A DNA stretch of 51,832 bases. Source: Eubacterium sp. (GTDB lineage Bacteria; Bacillota; Clostridia; Lachnospirales; Lachnospiraceae). Numbering within the stretch: position 1 is the stretch's first letter; every line of letters starts with the position of its first letter. Below are positions 7,959 to 18,078 of the stretch, in pieces. Below the pieces are notes generated by a model that did not search any database, was not told the DNA's origin, and saw only the letters and a program-made list of their open reading frames with translations. The translations under genes and the position numbers were made by a program. The stretch is taken from assembly GCA_017433615.1 (NCBI GenBank), contig JAFRGW010000133.1, forward strand, positions 1-51,832. The letters run 5' to 3'.

Positions 7959-9470
7959 ATGAAGAAGAAGGGGAGCAACAAAAAGCGCGTGATCATTATC
8001 ACGATTGTAGTCGCTGCGGCAGCGGCATTTCTGCTCTGGTGGTTCTTGCTGCGCGACGGTGCAGGCAGGAAGAATCAGGAGGTGGCCTACGTGCAGACAG
8101 TCGCGGAGATCACAGGTCTCGGGGACAGCACAGGTCTGGTAAACCGCTATGCCGGTGTCGTTGAGGCACAGGAGAGCTGGTCTGTGAAGCAGGATTCAGA
8201 CGCCAAGATTAAGGAGATTCTGGTCAAGGTCGGCGACACGGTGAAGAAAGGCGATGCACTGCTCACCTATGATGTTGATAAATTCCAGTCGGATCTGGAG
8301 CAGGCGCTGATTGATCAGGAACGTCTGCAAAATGAGCTGCAGAATGCGAAGGATACAGTTACGCAGCTGGAGAAAGAAAAGGCGAAGGCAAAGTCATCTG
8401 AACAGGCAAATTACACCATTCAGATCAAGGAACAGGAGCTTACTGTCAAGCAGACAGAACTGGATATTGAGAGCAAGAAGCTGGATGTCAATAAGCTGAA
8501 GAATAACATCGAACACGCGACCGTCACCAGTGAAATCGACGGTGTTGTCAAGTCCATCAACAACGGCGAGACGGATGAGGACAGCTTTTCTTCGGACGGT
8601 GACAGTTCTCTGATCACGATCATGCAAACCGGTGATCTGCGGGTCAAGGGAACCATCAATGAGCAGAACATCACTTCGCTCGGTGTAGGCGCGGAATTAC
8701 TGATTCATTCCCGGACCGATGCTGAAAAAGTCTGGCACGGTGTGATCAGCAAAGTCGACACGGAGAATACAAACAGCGATCAGAACAATTCCATGTATTA
8801 TGGAAATGATTCCGGATCGGGCAGCACCAGCTATCCGTTCTATGTTTCTCTGGAGGACAGCGAAGGTCTGATGATCGGGCAACATGTCTACATGGAACTG
8901 GATTACGGGCAGGACGAAGTGGATGAGAAGACCGGCGTCTGGATGTATGATTACATGATCGATATGACAGATACATCCCATCCGTTTGTCTGGGCGGACA
9001 ACAACGGTAAGCTTGAAAAACGGGAAGTTGAGCTCGGTGCCTACGACGAAGAGATGATGATGTATGAAATCACATCCGGACTGGCGCTTGAGGATTCCAT
9101 TGCAATGCCGGATGAGCGTCTGTCAGAGGGGATGGCGACAAAGCCGATGTCCGAGATGGAGGAAGATATCGATGAAGAAGGATCCGGGGAAGACCTCATG
9201 ATGGATGACATGGATGACGAAGATACGGAAGTCATCGATGATACGGAGGAGTTTGACGAGGAAGATCTGGAAGGTGAAGATCTCGATCCGGATTACGAAG
9301 AGGACGAAGAGGACGATGAAAACGCCTGGGGAACCGAAGAAGGTTTCGAGGGAATGGACGGTTACCAGAGTATGGAAGGTATGGAGCGCGGTGACCCGTC
9401 CATGGACAATGTCGTCGAAGATCCGGAAGACGCCACCTATTCGGAAGACGCCGAGGGTGAAGAAAACTGA
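7959..9470 (+). CDS. HlyD/MacA-type efflux adaptor with long acidic C-terminal tail
   Basis: A 503-residue membrane-fusion-type adaptor for an ABC exporter. The N-terminus is very basic with one membrane helix (about 9-27). The lipoyl-like half-motif VKVGDTVKKGDALLTYD (about 89-105) precedes a coiled-coil hairpin (about 110-185) and the second half-motif VTSEIDGVVKSINNGE, then beta-barrel segments. The last 115 residues or so (from about 386) are overwhelmingly Asp and Glu with scattered Met, a tail not part of the family. It is the first of four genes with ATPase, a second adaptor and a MacB-type permease. In a monoderm cell it would link the permease to the outer membrane face or wall, and the acidic tail may bind cations or a cationic substrate. 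Confidence 0.85.
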   Translation: MKKKGSNKKRVIIITIVVAAAAAFLLWWFLLRDGAGRKNQEVAYVQTVAEITGLGDSTGLVNRYAGVVEAQESWSVKQDSDAKIKEILVKVGDTVKKGDALLTYDVDKFQSDLEQALIDQERLQNELQNAKDTVTQLEKEKAKAKSSEQANYTIQIKEQELTVKQTELDIESKKLDVNKLKNNIEHATVTSEIDGVVKSINNGETDEDSFSSDGDSSLITIMQTGDLRVKGTINEQNITSLGVGAELLIHSRTDAEKVWHGVISKVDTENTNSDQNNSMYYGNDSGSGSTSYPFYVSLEDSEGLMIGQHVYMELDYGQDEVDEKTGVWMYDYMIDMTDTSHPFVWADNNGKLEKREVELGAYDEEMMMYEITSGLALEDSIAMPDERLSEGMATKPMSEMEEDIDEEGSGEDLMMDDMDDEDTEVIDDTEEFDEEDLEGEDLDPDYEEDEEDDENAWGTEEGFEGMDGYQSMEGMERGDPSMDNVVEDPEDATYSEDAEGEEN

Positions 9471-9529
9471 ACCCGGCGGATCAGTCCCTGCCTCAGACGC
9501 GTGGAGCGTCAGGCAGTGGGTTAGAGCGG

Positions 9530-9581
9530 AAGATTCCGGGAATAAGGAAACCTGATCGAAAGATACCGGGAGTAAAGATAA
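9530..9581 (+). repeat. degenerate 30-bp tandem duplication before the ATPase gene
   Basis: AAGATTCCGGGAATAAGGA (from 9530) recurs as AAGATACCGGGAGTAAAGA (from 9560), 30 bp apart. Just upstream (9488-9516) is an inverted repeat, CTGCCT ... AGGCAG with GACGC/GCGTC inside. Confidence 0.6.
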
Positions 9582-9596
9582 TTGAGAGGATTCGAT

Positions 9597-10265
9597 ATGA
9601 TTGTCGAAATGAAAGATGTCTGCAAGGTATACGAGCAGGGCAAGCTTGAGGTTCCGGCACTGCAGCATGTGAATCTGCAGATCCGGGAGGGCGAATATCT
9701 CGCCATCATGGGACCATCCGGTTCCGGCAAATCCACACTGATGAATCTGATCGGATGTCTGGATCAGCTCACCAGCGGAACCTATCTGCTGGACGGACAG
9801 GACATCAGCAAGTGCAGTGATAATGAGATGTCGGACATCCGGCTGCATAAGATCGGCTTTATTTTCCAGAGTTTCCAGCTGCTGCCGTATCAGAGCGCAC
9901 TGGAAAATGTAGCACTTCCGCTGACGTATGCCGGTGTTTCCAGAAGAGAGCGTCTGGAGCGGGCTGCGGAAATGCTGGCGCGGGTGGATCTCTCGGATCG
10001 TGTGGATTTCAAGCCGACACAGCTTTCGGGCGGACAGAAGCAGCGCGTAGCGATTGCACGGGCAATGATCAATCACCCGAAAATCCTGCTGGCAGATGAG
10101 CCGACCGGCGCGCTGGATTCCAAATCCGGTGTCCAGATCATGGAGTTGTTTGAGCGGCTGAACCAGGAGGGCGTTACGGTACTGATGATCACGCATGATG
10201 CGAATATTGCAAAGAATGCACACCGGATGGCAACGATTTACGACGGGATTCTGACAGAAGTCTGA
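9597..10265 (+). CDS. MacB/LolD-type ABC transporter ATPase
   Basis: A 222-residue ATP-binding subunit that energises the exporter formed with the neighbouring permease and adaptors. Walker [10 protein letters not shown] (near residue 38), the Q-loop [10 protein letters not shown], the signature [14 protein letters not shown] and Walker [13 protein letters not shown] are all intact, as is the H-loop MITHD. The start ATG at 9597 is preferred over an upstream TTG in frame because GAGAGGA lies 6 nt before it. The class fits MacAB/YknXYZ-like systems that export peptides or lipophilic compounds using adaptor coupling rather than transport through the permease core. Confidence 0.92.
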   Translation: MIVEMKDVCKVYEQGKLEVPALQHVNLQIREGEYLAIMGPSGSGKSTLMNLIGCLDQLTSGTYLLDGQDISKCSDNEMSDIRLHKIGFIFQSFQLLPYQSALENVALPLTYAGVSRRERLERAAEMLARVDLSDRVDFKPTQLSGGQKQRVAIARAMINHPKILLADEPTGALDSKSGVQIMELFERLNQEGVTVLMITHDANIAKNAHRMATIYDGILTEV

Positions 10266-10273
10266 GGGTGAAC

Positions 10274-10321
10274 TGAAATGCCGGATGGCGAATTCCGGCG
10301 GCAAAGTGAAATGCCGGATGG
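10274..10321 (+). repeat. 15-bp direct repeat in the exporter operon
   Basis: TGAAATGCCGGATGG occurs identically at 10274-10288 and 10307-10321 (33 bp period) in the 119 bp gap between the ATPase and the second adaptor gene. Confidence 0.85.
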
Positions 10322-10384
10322 TAAATGAACAGTCCGGACAGTGAATCCCGATAACAGGATCAGATATACAGGGGAGATGTTCTG

Positions 10385-12613
10385 ATGAACAAAAAGAAGA
10401 AAATTCTGGCTGTAATGATCACAATTGCAGTAATATGCGGCGCCGTTGTGGGTGTATCTGCTGCGGTGCGGAGCACTACCTCGGGCGGAAAGGTTATGGT
10501 CGTACCGGCGGAAGAATTGAATTATGGATACGGTTACTGGGAAGGTGAGAGCATGGAGGGTTACGTTACTTCGGAGCGCACCCAGAACGTGAGACTCAAT
10601 ACTTCGCAGAGTGTGGCCGAGGTCAAAGTCGAGGAAGGTCAGGAGGTCAAGAAGGGTGATGTTCTGATGCTCTACGACATGAAACAGACCGAGGTGAACC
10701 TGGAGAAGGCGGAACTGAGCCTGGAGACGAAGAAACTCAGTCTGAAGAATGCAGAGGATTTACTGAAAAAGCTGAAGAATACCACGCCTTCTTCCGGCGA
10801 CGGAGATGATATGGACGGGCCGGATGAAGATGAGGATGATGATGACGCGGACGATACGGGGAAGACGGTCAAGAAGCCGAAAGCTGCCGATAAACTGACC
10901 GGCAGCAGCAAACCGTATTACGATGCGGAATCTGAGGCGGCTCCCGGCACAGAGGCAAATCCGTATCGGTTTCTTGTGAAAGCCGGTGCGACAGTCAATG
11001 CTGACTTTATCAATATGGTCAAAAAGCTGCAGGGAGAGCAGCCGGTATGCTATTTCGTTCTGGAACTGCGGGAAAATGACAGCTGGGAGGGAAAACTGAT
11101 CCGCTCCTGGATGCAGAACGCATCGGATGTACTGTCCCCGGATAAAGACTGGGTCGGCATCATCGATCCAGACAGTGAGAAGCCGATTATTCCGACCAGA
11201 ACCTTTGCTGAGATCGAAGAGCTGGAGAAGCAGATTAAGAAGAATAATGAAGATATAGAAAAATTAAAATCAGAAATAGAGGATTTGCAGCAGAAACTGA
11301 AACAGGCAGAGTCGAACGCTTCATCTACAGCAGATAATACGTCTGAAAACAATAACACCTCAGATCAAGAGAATACACAAACTTCGGATGACACGACTGA
11401 ACCGACCAGTAAGGAAACAGGAGAAGAAGGATCATCAGACGAGGGAAGCCAGGAAGAAATACAGGAAAAGCAAGCTGAAATCGATGCGCTCAGTGAAGAG
11501 AATCAGGCTCTGCAGGAACAGATTGAAACGCTGCAGGAGCAGAATGAGGTTCTGGAAGAGAATACGGTCAGTTCTTCATCAGTCGCTTTGCGCAGCGTAC
11601 TGCCTGCAGACCGGGCGGCTGCACAGCCAGTGCAGATGACAGCTGCCACAGCTGTTTATCAGAAGATCACACCGGTCACGGGAACGACTGCACTGGTGCA
11701 GGGAAGCGGCAGCGGGGCAGAAGCGGTGCTGACGGATTTTGAAGATCTGGAAGCCGACGAGGATCTGGATGATACAGATGATTCAGATGATTCGGACAGT
11801 GACAGCGATGAAGAAGACGATTCGATTTCATATTCACCCGATTCGCTGAGCGATTCAGAAGTGGATGGCAGCTACACCAGAGAGGAACTCGCCGAGGCAA
11901 TCAAAACGCAGGAGGAAAACATTACAGATCTGCGGCTGGATATCCGCGAAGCGGAGCTGAAGGTAAAGAAAGCCAAAAAAGCGCTGGAGGAAGGCTCTGT
12001 GAAGGCTGTTCTGGACGGCACGGTGACCAAAGTGGAAGATGTGGAAACCGCACTTGCAGACGGTTCGCCGTTTATCACAGTTTCAGGCAATTCCGGTATT
12101 GCCATCAGAGGCGGTCTGCCGGAGAAATTCCTCGGCACGATCTCAGAAGGCAATCAGATCACTGTGGCATCATGGACGAACGGCATGCAGTATACGGCAA
12201 CCATCTCGGAGATTTCTCCGTATCCGGACACCTCGGGTATGTTTGAGGGCGGCGGCGGATATAACAACTCCTACTATCCGTTTATCGCGATTATCGACGA
12301 TGAAGATGCAGAGATGGAAGACAATGACTGGGTGCAGATCTCGATTGATGCAAATACGCTGGCGCAGGATGACGGATTCTATCTGATGCGCGCATTCGTG
12401 CTGGAAGACGGCAATAAAGGGTATGTATACAAGCGCGGCGAGGATGGCCTGCTGCACAGACAGGACGTGAAACTCGGCAAGCTTTCCGGTGATTCCTATG
12501 AGATTCTCAGCGGCCTGACCGCGGACGACTGGGTTGCTTTCCCGTATGGAAAGACGGTCAAAGAGGGTGCACAGACCCGCGAGGGCACGATGGATGAACT
12601 GTATAATGGATGA
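10385..12613 (+). CDS. large second HlyD-like adaptor with inserted domain, coiled coils and acidic runs
   Basis: A 742-residue adaptor, about twice the usual MacA length. The membrane helix is at about 7-27; the first lipoyl-like half, SVAEVKVEEGQEVKKGDVLM, is near 78-97. The hairpin is interrupted by an Asp-rich run (10799-10860), an inserted globular segment (about 10915-11180, including PVCYFVLELRENDSWEGKLI), and two long coiled-coil stretches separated by a Ser/Thr/Glu-rich linker. A second Asp/Ser/Glu run follows (11741-11826), then the returning helix and the second lipoyl half VKAVLDGTVTKVEDVE. The C-terminal barrel is normal. It lies between the ATPase and permease genes, so the system has two non-identical adaptors. 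The inserted domain may contact wall or substrate. Confidence 0.8.
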   Translation: MNKKKKILAVMITIAVICGAVVGVSAAVRSTTSGGKVMVVPAEELNYGYGYWEGESMEGYVTSERTQNVRLNTSQSVAEVKVEEGQEVKKGDVLMLYDMKQTEVNLEKAELSLETKKLSLKNAEDLLKKLKNTTPSSGDGDDMDGPDEDEDDDDADDTGKTVKKPKAADKLTGSSKPYYDAESEAAPGTEANPYRFLVKAGATVNADFINMVKKLQGEQPVCYFVLELRENDSWEGKLIRSWMQNASDVLSPDKDWVGIIDPDSEKPIIPTRTFAEIEELEKQIKKNNEDIEKLKSEIEDLQQKLKQAESNASSTADNTSENNNTSDQENTQTSDDTTEPTSKETGEEGSSDEGSQEEIQEKQAEIDALSEENQALQEQIETLQEQNEVLEENTVSSSSVALRSVLPADRAAAQPVQMTAATAVYQKITPVTGTTALVQGSGSGAEAVLTDFEDLEADEDLDDTDDSDDSDSDSDEEDDSISYSPDSLSDSEVDGSYTREELAEAIKTQEENITDLRLDIREAELKVKKAKKALEEGSVKAVLDGTVTKVEDVETALADGSPFITVSGNSGIAIRGGLPEKFLGTISEGNQITVASWTNGMQYTATISEISPYPDTSGMFEGGGGYNNSYYPFIAIIDDEDAEMEDNDWVQISIDANTLAQDDGFYLMRAFVLEDGNKGYVYKRGEDGLLHRQDVKLGKLSGDSYEILSGLTADDWVAFPYGKTVKEGAQTREGTMDELYNG

Positions 12614-12658
12614 TCGGAAACGGTCTTTAATATATGTATTTGAGAGAGGACAGTGCAA

Positions 12659-13909
<1,251 letters not shown>

Positions 13910-13924
13910 TAAGAAATAATAAGA

Positions 13925-13968
13925 AAGGCGTTCGCAAAAGCATTTAAAAGCTTCTGCGGACGCCTTTT
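13925..13968 (+). terminator. terminator of the exporter operon
   Basis: AAGGCGTTCGCAAAAGC pairs with GCTTCTGCGGACGCCTT (two mismatches) around an eight-base loop and runs into TTTT. It sits right after the permease gene. Confidence 0.85.
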
Positions 13969-13970
13969 CT

Positions 13971-14017
13971 GAGTTGAGCCTCCTGCAGCTCGCGCACGAT
14001 CAGAGATCGCGATTGAA
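13971..14017 (+). repeat. REP-like element, copy A
   Basis: Starts GAGTTGAGCC, then GCAGCTCGCGCACGATC, AGA, GATCGCGATTGAA. The palindromic core is CGATC-AGA-GATCG (13997-14009). It directly follows the operon terminator. The same 47-bp arrangement recurs at 26608, and diverged forms at 29511, 34394 and 37311. Confidence 0.75.
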
Positions 14018-14045
14018 TTTAAAGAAACGGAACGATAAGCAGTGT

Positions 14046-14531
14046 TTATTCTGCCGGCGTGTCTTCCGCCGGTGCTTCCTCCGCCAGAGCCTCTTCAGCC
14101 GTCGCCTCCTTTACCGGCGCGTCTTCGTTTTCAAATATATCATCCTCTGCCGGAGCACCTTCAGCAGAATCCTCGTCTGCGACTGCGCCGATGTGGCATC
14201 CGCAGTGGGAACAGAACTCGGCCTCGTTCGGCACGTCTGCACCGCAGTCCGGGCACGGACGCACGTTGCGGAGCACCTGACGCTGTGCCTGATAGTCTTC
14301 CAGTGTCTGCTCGAGTCTTGCAATTTTTTCAAACATTTCAGTGTATTCTTCCGGGATATCGGTCTGCTGATTCTGATAGACCTGCTGGCCGAGCTGTGCG
14401 TAAATGCCGGTCAGTTCACGTTTGGCTGCTTCGATCTTTGCGGTCAGGGAAACGCGGTCACCGATGTTTTTGGTCTGCTTTGCGGCAACAGTGCCGAAAT
14501 CTGTAAGCATCTTGCTTAAATTCTCAAACAT
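14046..14531 (-). CDS. zinc-ribbon protein with coiled coil and acidic Ala/Glu-rich tail
   Basis: A 161-residue protein. Residues 1-85 are predicted helical and coiled-coil (MFENLSKMLTDFGTVAAKQT onward). A zinc ribbon follows, CPDCGADVP and CSHCGCHIG (two CxxC pairs, about 94-117). The last 45 residues are a low-complexity Glu/Ala/Pro tail of near-repeated EEAPAED units. Start 14531 is fixed by AGGAGG 7 nt upstream; an ATG 30 nt earlier lacks a site. Such small zinc-ribbon proteins are common in Lachnospiraceae and unassigned. It faces the CDF exporter gene divergently, 217 bp apart. Confidence 0.7.
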   Translation of the reverse strand: MFENLSKMLTDFGTVAAKQTKNIGDRVSLTAKIEAAKRELTGIYAQLGQQVYQNQQTDIPEEYTEMFEKIARLEQTLEDYQAQRQVLRNVRPCPDCGADVPNEAEFCSHCGCHIGAVADEDSAEGAPAEDDIFENEDAPVKEATAEEALAEEAPAEDTPAE

Positions 14532-14748
14532 TTCAAATCCTCCTTGTCTGATAGTTAGCATTCCATTCTTTTATCATTTGCAGTATAATAATGCGCGTAG
14601 TTTTGGGATGGAATTGTCCCATCACGCAATATCATAGCACATTTTCTGAATCAATACACAAAAATGAATATTGTTCAGAAAAATTTCACACTTCCATGCC
14701 GGTAATGTTGGAAGTGAAAGAAATAATACATTTGAAAGGAAGAGAACG

Positions 14749-15870
14749 ATGCAGAACGAACTGCAGAACAGAAATCAGGTTATCATCAGAACAAGTATCA
14801 TCGGAATTCTGGCCAACCTGCTGCTTGCCGGATTTAAGGCGGCGGTCGGTATGCTGTCCAATTCGATCTCGATCGTACTGGATGCCGTCAACAATCTGAG
14901 TGATGCGCTGTCCTCGGTCATCACGATTATCGGGACCAAGCTGGCGGGAAAGGCGCCGGATAAGAAGCATCCGCTCGGATACGGCAGAATTGAGTACTTA
15001 AGTGCCATGATTATTTCTGTAATCGTGCTGTATGCCGGCATTACGTCCCTGACAGAATCTATTAAGAAAATAATCCACCCGGAACAGGCGGATTATTCCA
15101 CACCGACGCTGATTATCGTGGCGGCTGCGGTTGCCGTGAAACTGATTCTGGGCAGATATGTGAAATCGGTCGGCGAGAAGGTAAATTCCGGTTCGCTGGT
15201 GGCATCCGGTGAAGACGCAAAGCTGGATTCGGTTATCTCGGCTGCGACACTTGTGGCAGCGATTATTTTCCTGGCGTCAGGTATTTCGCTGGAGGCCTAC
15301 CTCGGTGCCATTATTTCCGTCGTAATCATCAAATCCGGTATCGAAATGCTGATGGAGACACTGAGCAAGATTCTCGGTGAACGTGTGGACAGTGATCTGT
15401 CGCTGGAGATTAAGCGTGATATCTGCAGATTTGAGGGCGTGCAGGGCGCATATGACCTGATCCTGCATAATTATGGTCCGGACACACTGATCGGCTCTGT
15501 ACATGTGGAAATTCCGGATACCTGGGACGCACATCAGATCGATGAACTGACACGGAAAATCCAGAAAAAGATTTATTGCGATCACGGTGTCATCATGACG
15601 GCCGTCGGCATTTATTCCATGAATACAAAAGATGACTTTGCCATGCAGGTACGCTCGGATGTCACAGAAATCGTGATGTCACATGAGCATGTCCTGCAGA
15701 TGCACGGTTTTTACCTCGATGAAGAGGATAAGCGGATCACATTTGATCTGATTATCGATTTCGCGGCAGATGACCGCCGTGAAGTATATCAGCACATCGT
15801 AGACGAGATCCAGGAGAAATATCCGGAGTACAAGGTGCAGGTCGCGATGGATGTGGACGTCAGCGACTGA
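14749..15870 (+). CDS. cation diffusion facilitator exporter, probably manganese-type
   Basis: A 373-residue proton-coupled metal exporter with six helices and a C-terminal cytoplasmic domain (about 200-290), plus roughly 80 further residues resembling a second copy of that domain. The transport-site residues are N48xxxD52 in helix 2 (DAVNNLSDALSS) and D156xxxD160 in helix 5 (SGEDAKLDSV). An Asn/Asp plus Asp/Asp site is the arrangement seen in manganese-type CDFs such as MntE, whereas zinc exporters have His. The start at 14749 is chosen because GAAAGGA precedes it and the conserved helix begins soon after; upstream in-frame codons look non-coding. No metal regulator is adjacent. Confidence 0.85.
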   Translation: MQNELQNRNQVIIRTSIIGILANLLLAGFKAAVGMLSNSISIVLDAVNNLSDALSSVITIIGTKLAGKAPDKKHPLGYGRIEYLSAMIISVIVLYAGITSLTESIKKIIHPEQADYSTPTLIIVAAAVAVKLILGRYVKSVGEKVNSGSLVASGEDAKLDSVISAATLVAAIIFLASGISLEAYLGAIISVVIIKSGIEMLMETLSKILGERVDSDLSLEIKRDICRFEGVQGAYDLILHNYGPDTLIGSVHVEIPDTWDAHQIDELTRKIQKKIYCDHGVIMTAVGIYSMNTKDDFAMQVRSDVTEIVMSHEHVLQMHGFYLDEEDKRITFDLIIDFAADDRREVYQHIVDEIQEKYPEYKVQVAMDVDVSD

Positions 15871-15893
15871 GCTGCTGCGTAAGGTTCACTGAA

Positions 15894-15910
15894 CTGCGCG
15901 TGGCGCGCAG
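15894..15910 (+). repeat. small GC-rich hairpin between the CDF and DUF4317 genes
   Basis: CTGCGCG-TGG-CGCGCAG is a perfect 7-bp stem with a three-base loop in the 87 bp gap. There is no T run, so it is not an obvious terminator. Confidence 0.6.
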
Positions 15911-15957
15911 GATCGCAGAGAACTTAAGGATTAAGGAAAGAATACGGGTGTTTTCAT

Positions 15958-16587
15958 ATGCTGAGAAGAGAAGATATGCTGGAACTGACCCGGCGCATGA
16001 CACCTGCCAGAACTTCGATCGACCGGATTGCCGGCTGCTATTTTGACGAAGAAGGCTATGTGGACGGTACGTTCAATACCGGCTTTTTAAAACTGAAGGC
16101 ATCGGAAAAGGAGAAGAATCTCCGAATCGCAAAGACAATCCCGTATGCAGATACAAACAGGCAGCTGATCGAACTGGATTTTCCGGGAGAGACGCGGGAA
16201 TCCGGTGATATGATGCGTCTTCTGGATGCCATTATGGAATCAGGGCTCAAAAACGACGCTATGCTGGATACCTTTTATGAAGTTGTGGCAGACCATTATC
16301 CAAAGGGCAGGCCATTTGCACTGGTTCTGTTTCACGGCGTCTACGATATTCCGCGCATGGGAAGCGACAAGGCGGAGCAGTGGGAGTCAGAAGAAGTATA
16401 CGAATATCTGATCTGCAGTATTGGTTCGGTGCTGGATGACTACGAGATCGATGAACCGGAATGCGGGTTTTTGTATCCGTCCTTCTATGACCGGAGTGCG
16501 GATATCTTCCATATTGCATTGTATGAGAAGGAACCCGGCGTGAGCGGAGAAGCACTGATTCGGACACTGGGATGTGAGAGGTTGTAA
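15958..16587 (+). CDS. shortened DUF4317-family protein
   Basis: A 209-residue soluble protein resembling DUF4317 proteins of Lachnospiraceae. Matching points are the opening RREDMLELTRRMTPARTSID, GCYFDEEGYV, the LDAIMESGLKNDAMLDTFY helix, ALVLFHGVYDIP and the ECGFLYPSFYDRSADIFHIA block. Usual members are about twice as long; here the C-terminal half is missing and the stop follows directly (LGCERL). There are no neighbouring remnants, so this is probably a compact variant rather than a fresh truncation. Function unknown. A terminator lies about 80 bp downstream, before the heat-shock promoter. Confidence 0.65.
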   Translation: MLRREDMLELTRRMTPARTSIDRIAGCYFDEEGYVDGTFNTGFLKLKASEKEKNLRIAKTIPYADTNRQLIELDFPGETRESGDMMRLLDAIMESGLKNDAMLDTFYEVVADHYPKGRPFALVLFHGVYDIPRMGSDKAEQWESEEVYEYLICSIGSVLDDYEIDEPECGFLYPSFYDRSADIFHIALYEKEPGVSGEALIRTLGCERL

Positions 16588-16669
16588 TCTGGTGCAGACG
16601 GGGAGCTCTGGCCTTTGCAGGGAGACAGGTTTCCCCATAGGGGCGGAACTTTATTATAGAAGAGACAGG

Positions 16670-16702
16670 CTGCCGTGCGGGTTTTCCCGTGCGGCAGTTT
16701 TC
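16670..16702 (+). terminator. terminator before the heat-shock operon
   Basis: CTGCCGTGCGGG, a TTTT loop and CCCGTGCGGCAG (two central mismatches), followed by TTTTC. It separates the DUF4317 gene from the hrcA promoter. Confidence 0.75.
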
Positions 16703-16736
16703 AATTTTAGTTTCATTGATTTTTCACATAAAGGTG

Positions 16737-16765
16737 TTGACAAAGAATGAGTGCGGTGCTACATT
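16737..16765 (+). promoter_or_regulatory. sigma-A promoter of the hrcA operon
   Basis: TTGACA (16737-16742), an exact 17 bp spacer and TACATT (16760-16765). The CIRCE operator begins 15 bp further on, overlapping or just after the predicted start point. Confidence 0.85.
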
Positions 16766-16779
16766 AAGTTACGAAGATA

Positions 16780-16806
16780 TTAGCACTCCACTACACTGAG
16801 TGCTAA
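16780..16806 (+). promoter_or_regulatory. CIRCE operator (HrcA-binding site)
   Basis: TTAGCACTC (16780-16788), nine bases, and GAGTGCTAA (16798-16806) match the CIRCE consensus in every arm position. HrcA dimers bind here and repress until heat or unfolded protein titrates GroEL. It controls the whole downstream chaperone operon, including hrcA itself. Confidence 0.97.
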
Positions 16807-16894
16807 CAAATCGCCGGAAGCGCAGAACACAAGAACATAGTCACTTCCGGGGAGCAAAACTTCGCAGGAAAGAAATCAGAAAGGAGCGGGCGGT

Positions 16895-17968
16895 TTGGAA
16901 CTGGATCAGAGAAAGAAAACGATTCTGAAGGCAATCATTCAGACGTATCTGGAGACAGGCGAACCGGTCGGATCCAGAACGATTTCAAAGTACACGGATC
17001 TGAACCTGAGTTCTGCGACGATCCGTAATGAGATGTCGGATCTGGAGGAGATGGGTTATATCCTGCAGCCGCACACTTCGGCGGGCCGGATTCCTTCGGA
17101 CATGGGCTATCGCTACTACGTCGATGAGCTGATTCAGGAGAAGGACCGTGAGATCGCAGAAGTCAAGGATCTGATGATCAAGAAGACAGACCGTATGGAA
17201 AAGGTTCTGAAGCAGGTCGTCAAAGTACTCGCAACCAACACAAACTATGCGACGATGATCATGCCGGCTGTCCATGCGACGACGCTGAAGTTCATCCAGC
17301 TCTCCCGCGTTCATGAAGACCAGCTTCTGGCGGTTGTCGTGGCCCAGGGCAATCTGGTAAAGAACCAGCTGATCGATCTTGCAGAGCCGATTTCCGATGA
17401 GGAACTCCTGAAGCTGAATCTGCTGCTTAACACACAGATGAATGGACTTTCCATCGGCGAGATCAATCTGGAGATGATTCAGCGGATGAAAGAGCAGGCG
17501 GGAATTCACAGCGAAGTCATCGGACGTGTTGTGGACGCAGTTGCAGAGGCAATCAAGCCGGATGACGAGGCAAATGTATATACCAGCGGTGCGAAGAATA
17601 TTTTCAAATATCCGGAGCTGGCGGATTCCAGCAGTGCCAGCGGACTGATTTCCGCTCTGGAGGACAAGGAAGTCCTGGCAGAGATGCTGCGTGAGACGGA
17701 GCTGGACGGAACAGCGGACGGCGAAGACATTCAGGTTTATATCGGTCAGGAATCACCGATCGACAATGATCATGTATCGGTTGTCACGGCGAGCTACGAT
17801 CTGGGCGACGGTATGAAGGGCCGCATCGGTATCGTGGGGCCGCGCCGGATGGATTATAAGAACGTCGTTGACAATCTGAAGACGCTGAAGATCCAGCTGG
17901 ATACGATTTTCAGGCCGGAAGACCAGGATGATACCGCATCCGGGCCGGGAATCAACGAGAACGAATAG
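16895..17968 (+). CDS. hrcA: heat-inducible transcription repressor HrcA
   Basis: A 357-residue repressor of class I heat-shock genes. The N-terminal winged helix (about 1-75) shows GEPVGSRTISKYTDLNLSSA and the wing PHTSAGRIPSDMGYRYYVD, the family hallmarks. The GAF-like dimerisation domain and inserted segment follow to the C-terminal VGPRRMDYKNVVDNL. Translation appears to start at TTG 16895, 8 nt after AAAGGAG; no ATG is available nearby. It is the first gene of hrcA-grpE-dnaK-dnaJ and autoregulated through the perfect CIRCE 90 bp upstream. The tail after VVDNLKTL adds about 25 acidic residues. Confidence 0.96.
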   Translation: MELDQRKKTILKAIIQTYLETGEPVGSRTISKYTDLNLSSATIRNEMSDLEEMGYILQPHTSAGRIPSDMGYRYYVDELIQEKDREIAEVKDLMIKKTDRMEKVLKQVVKVLATNTNYATMIMPAVHATTLKFIQLSRVHEDQLLAVVVAQGNLVKNQLIDLAEPISDEELLKLNLLLNTQMNGLSIGEINLEMIQRMKEQAGIHSEVIGRVVDAVAEAIKPDDEANVYTSGAKNIFKYPELADSSSASGLISALEDKEVLAEMLRETELDGTADGEDIQVYIGQESPIDNDHVSVVTASYDLGDGMKGRIGIVGPRRMDYKNVVDNLKTLKIQLDTIFRPEDQDDTASGPGINENE

Positions 17969-18078
17969 AAAAGTGCTGTTTGAGCGGCCGGCAGATAAAT
18001 CCCGGTACGGCAGGCATTTTCTAGAATAGACAGGCGGAAAGCCTGACAGAATAAGAAAACAGGAAAGGTGGAGCAATC

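Noticed and set aside
9123-10304. A 393-codon minus-strand frame across the first adaptor and the ATPase.
   Set aside because: It lies opposite the Walker motifs of a clear ABC ATPase and has no ribosome site or family match.
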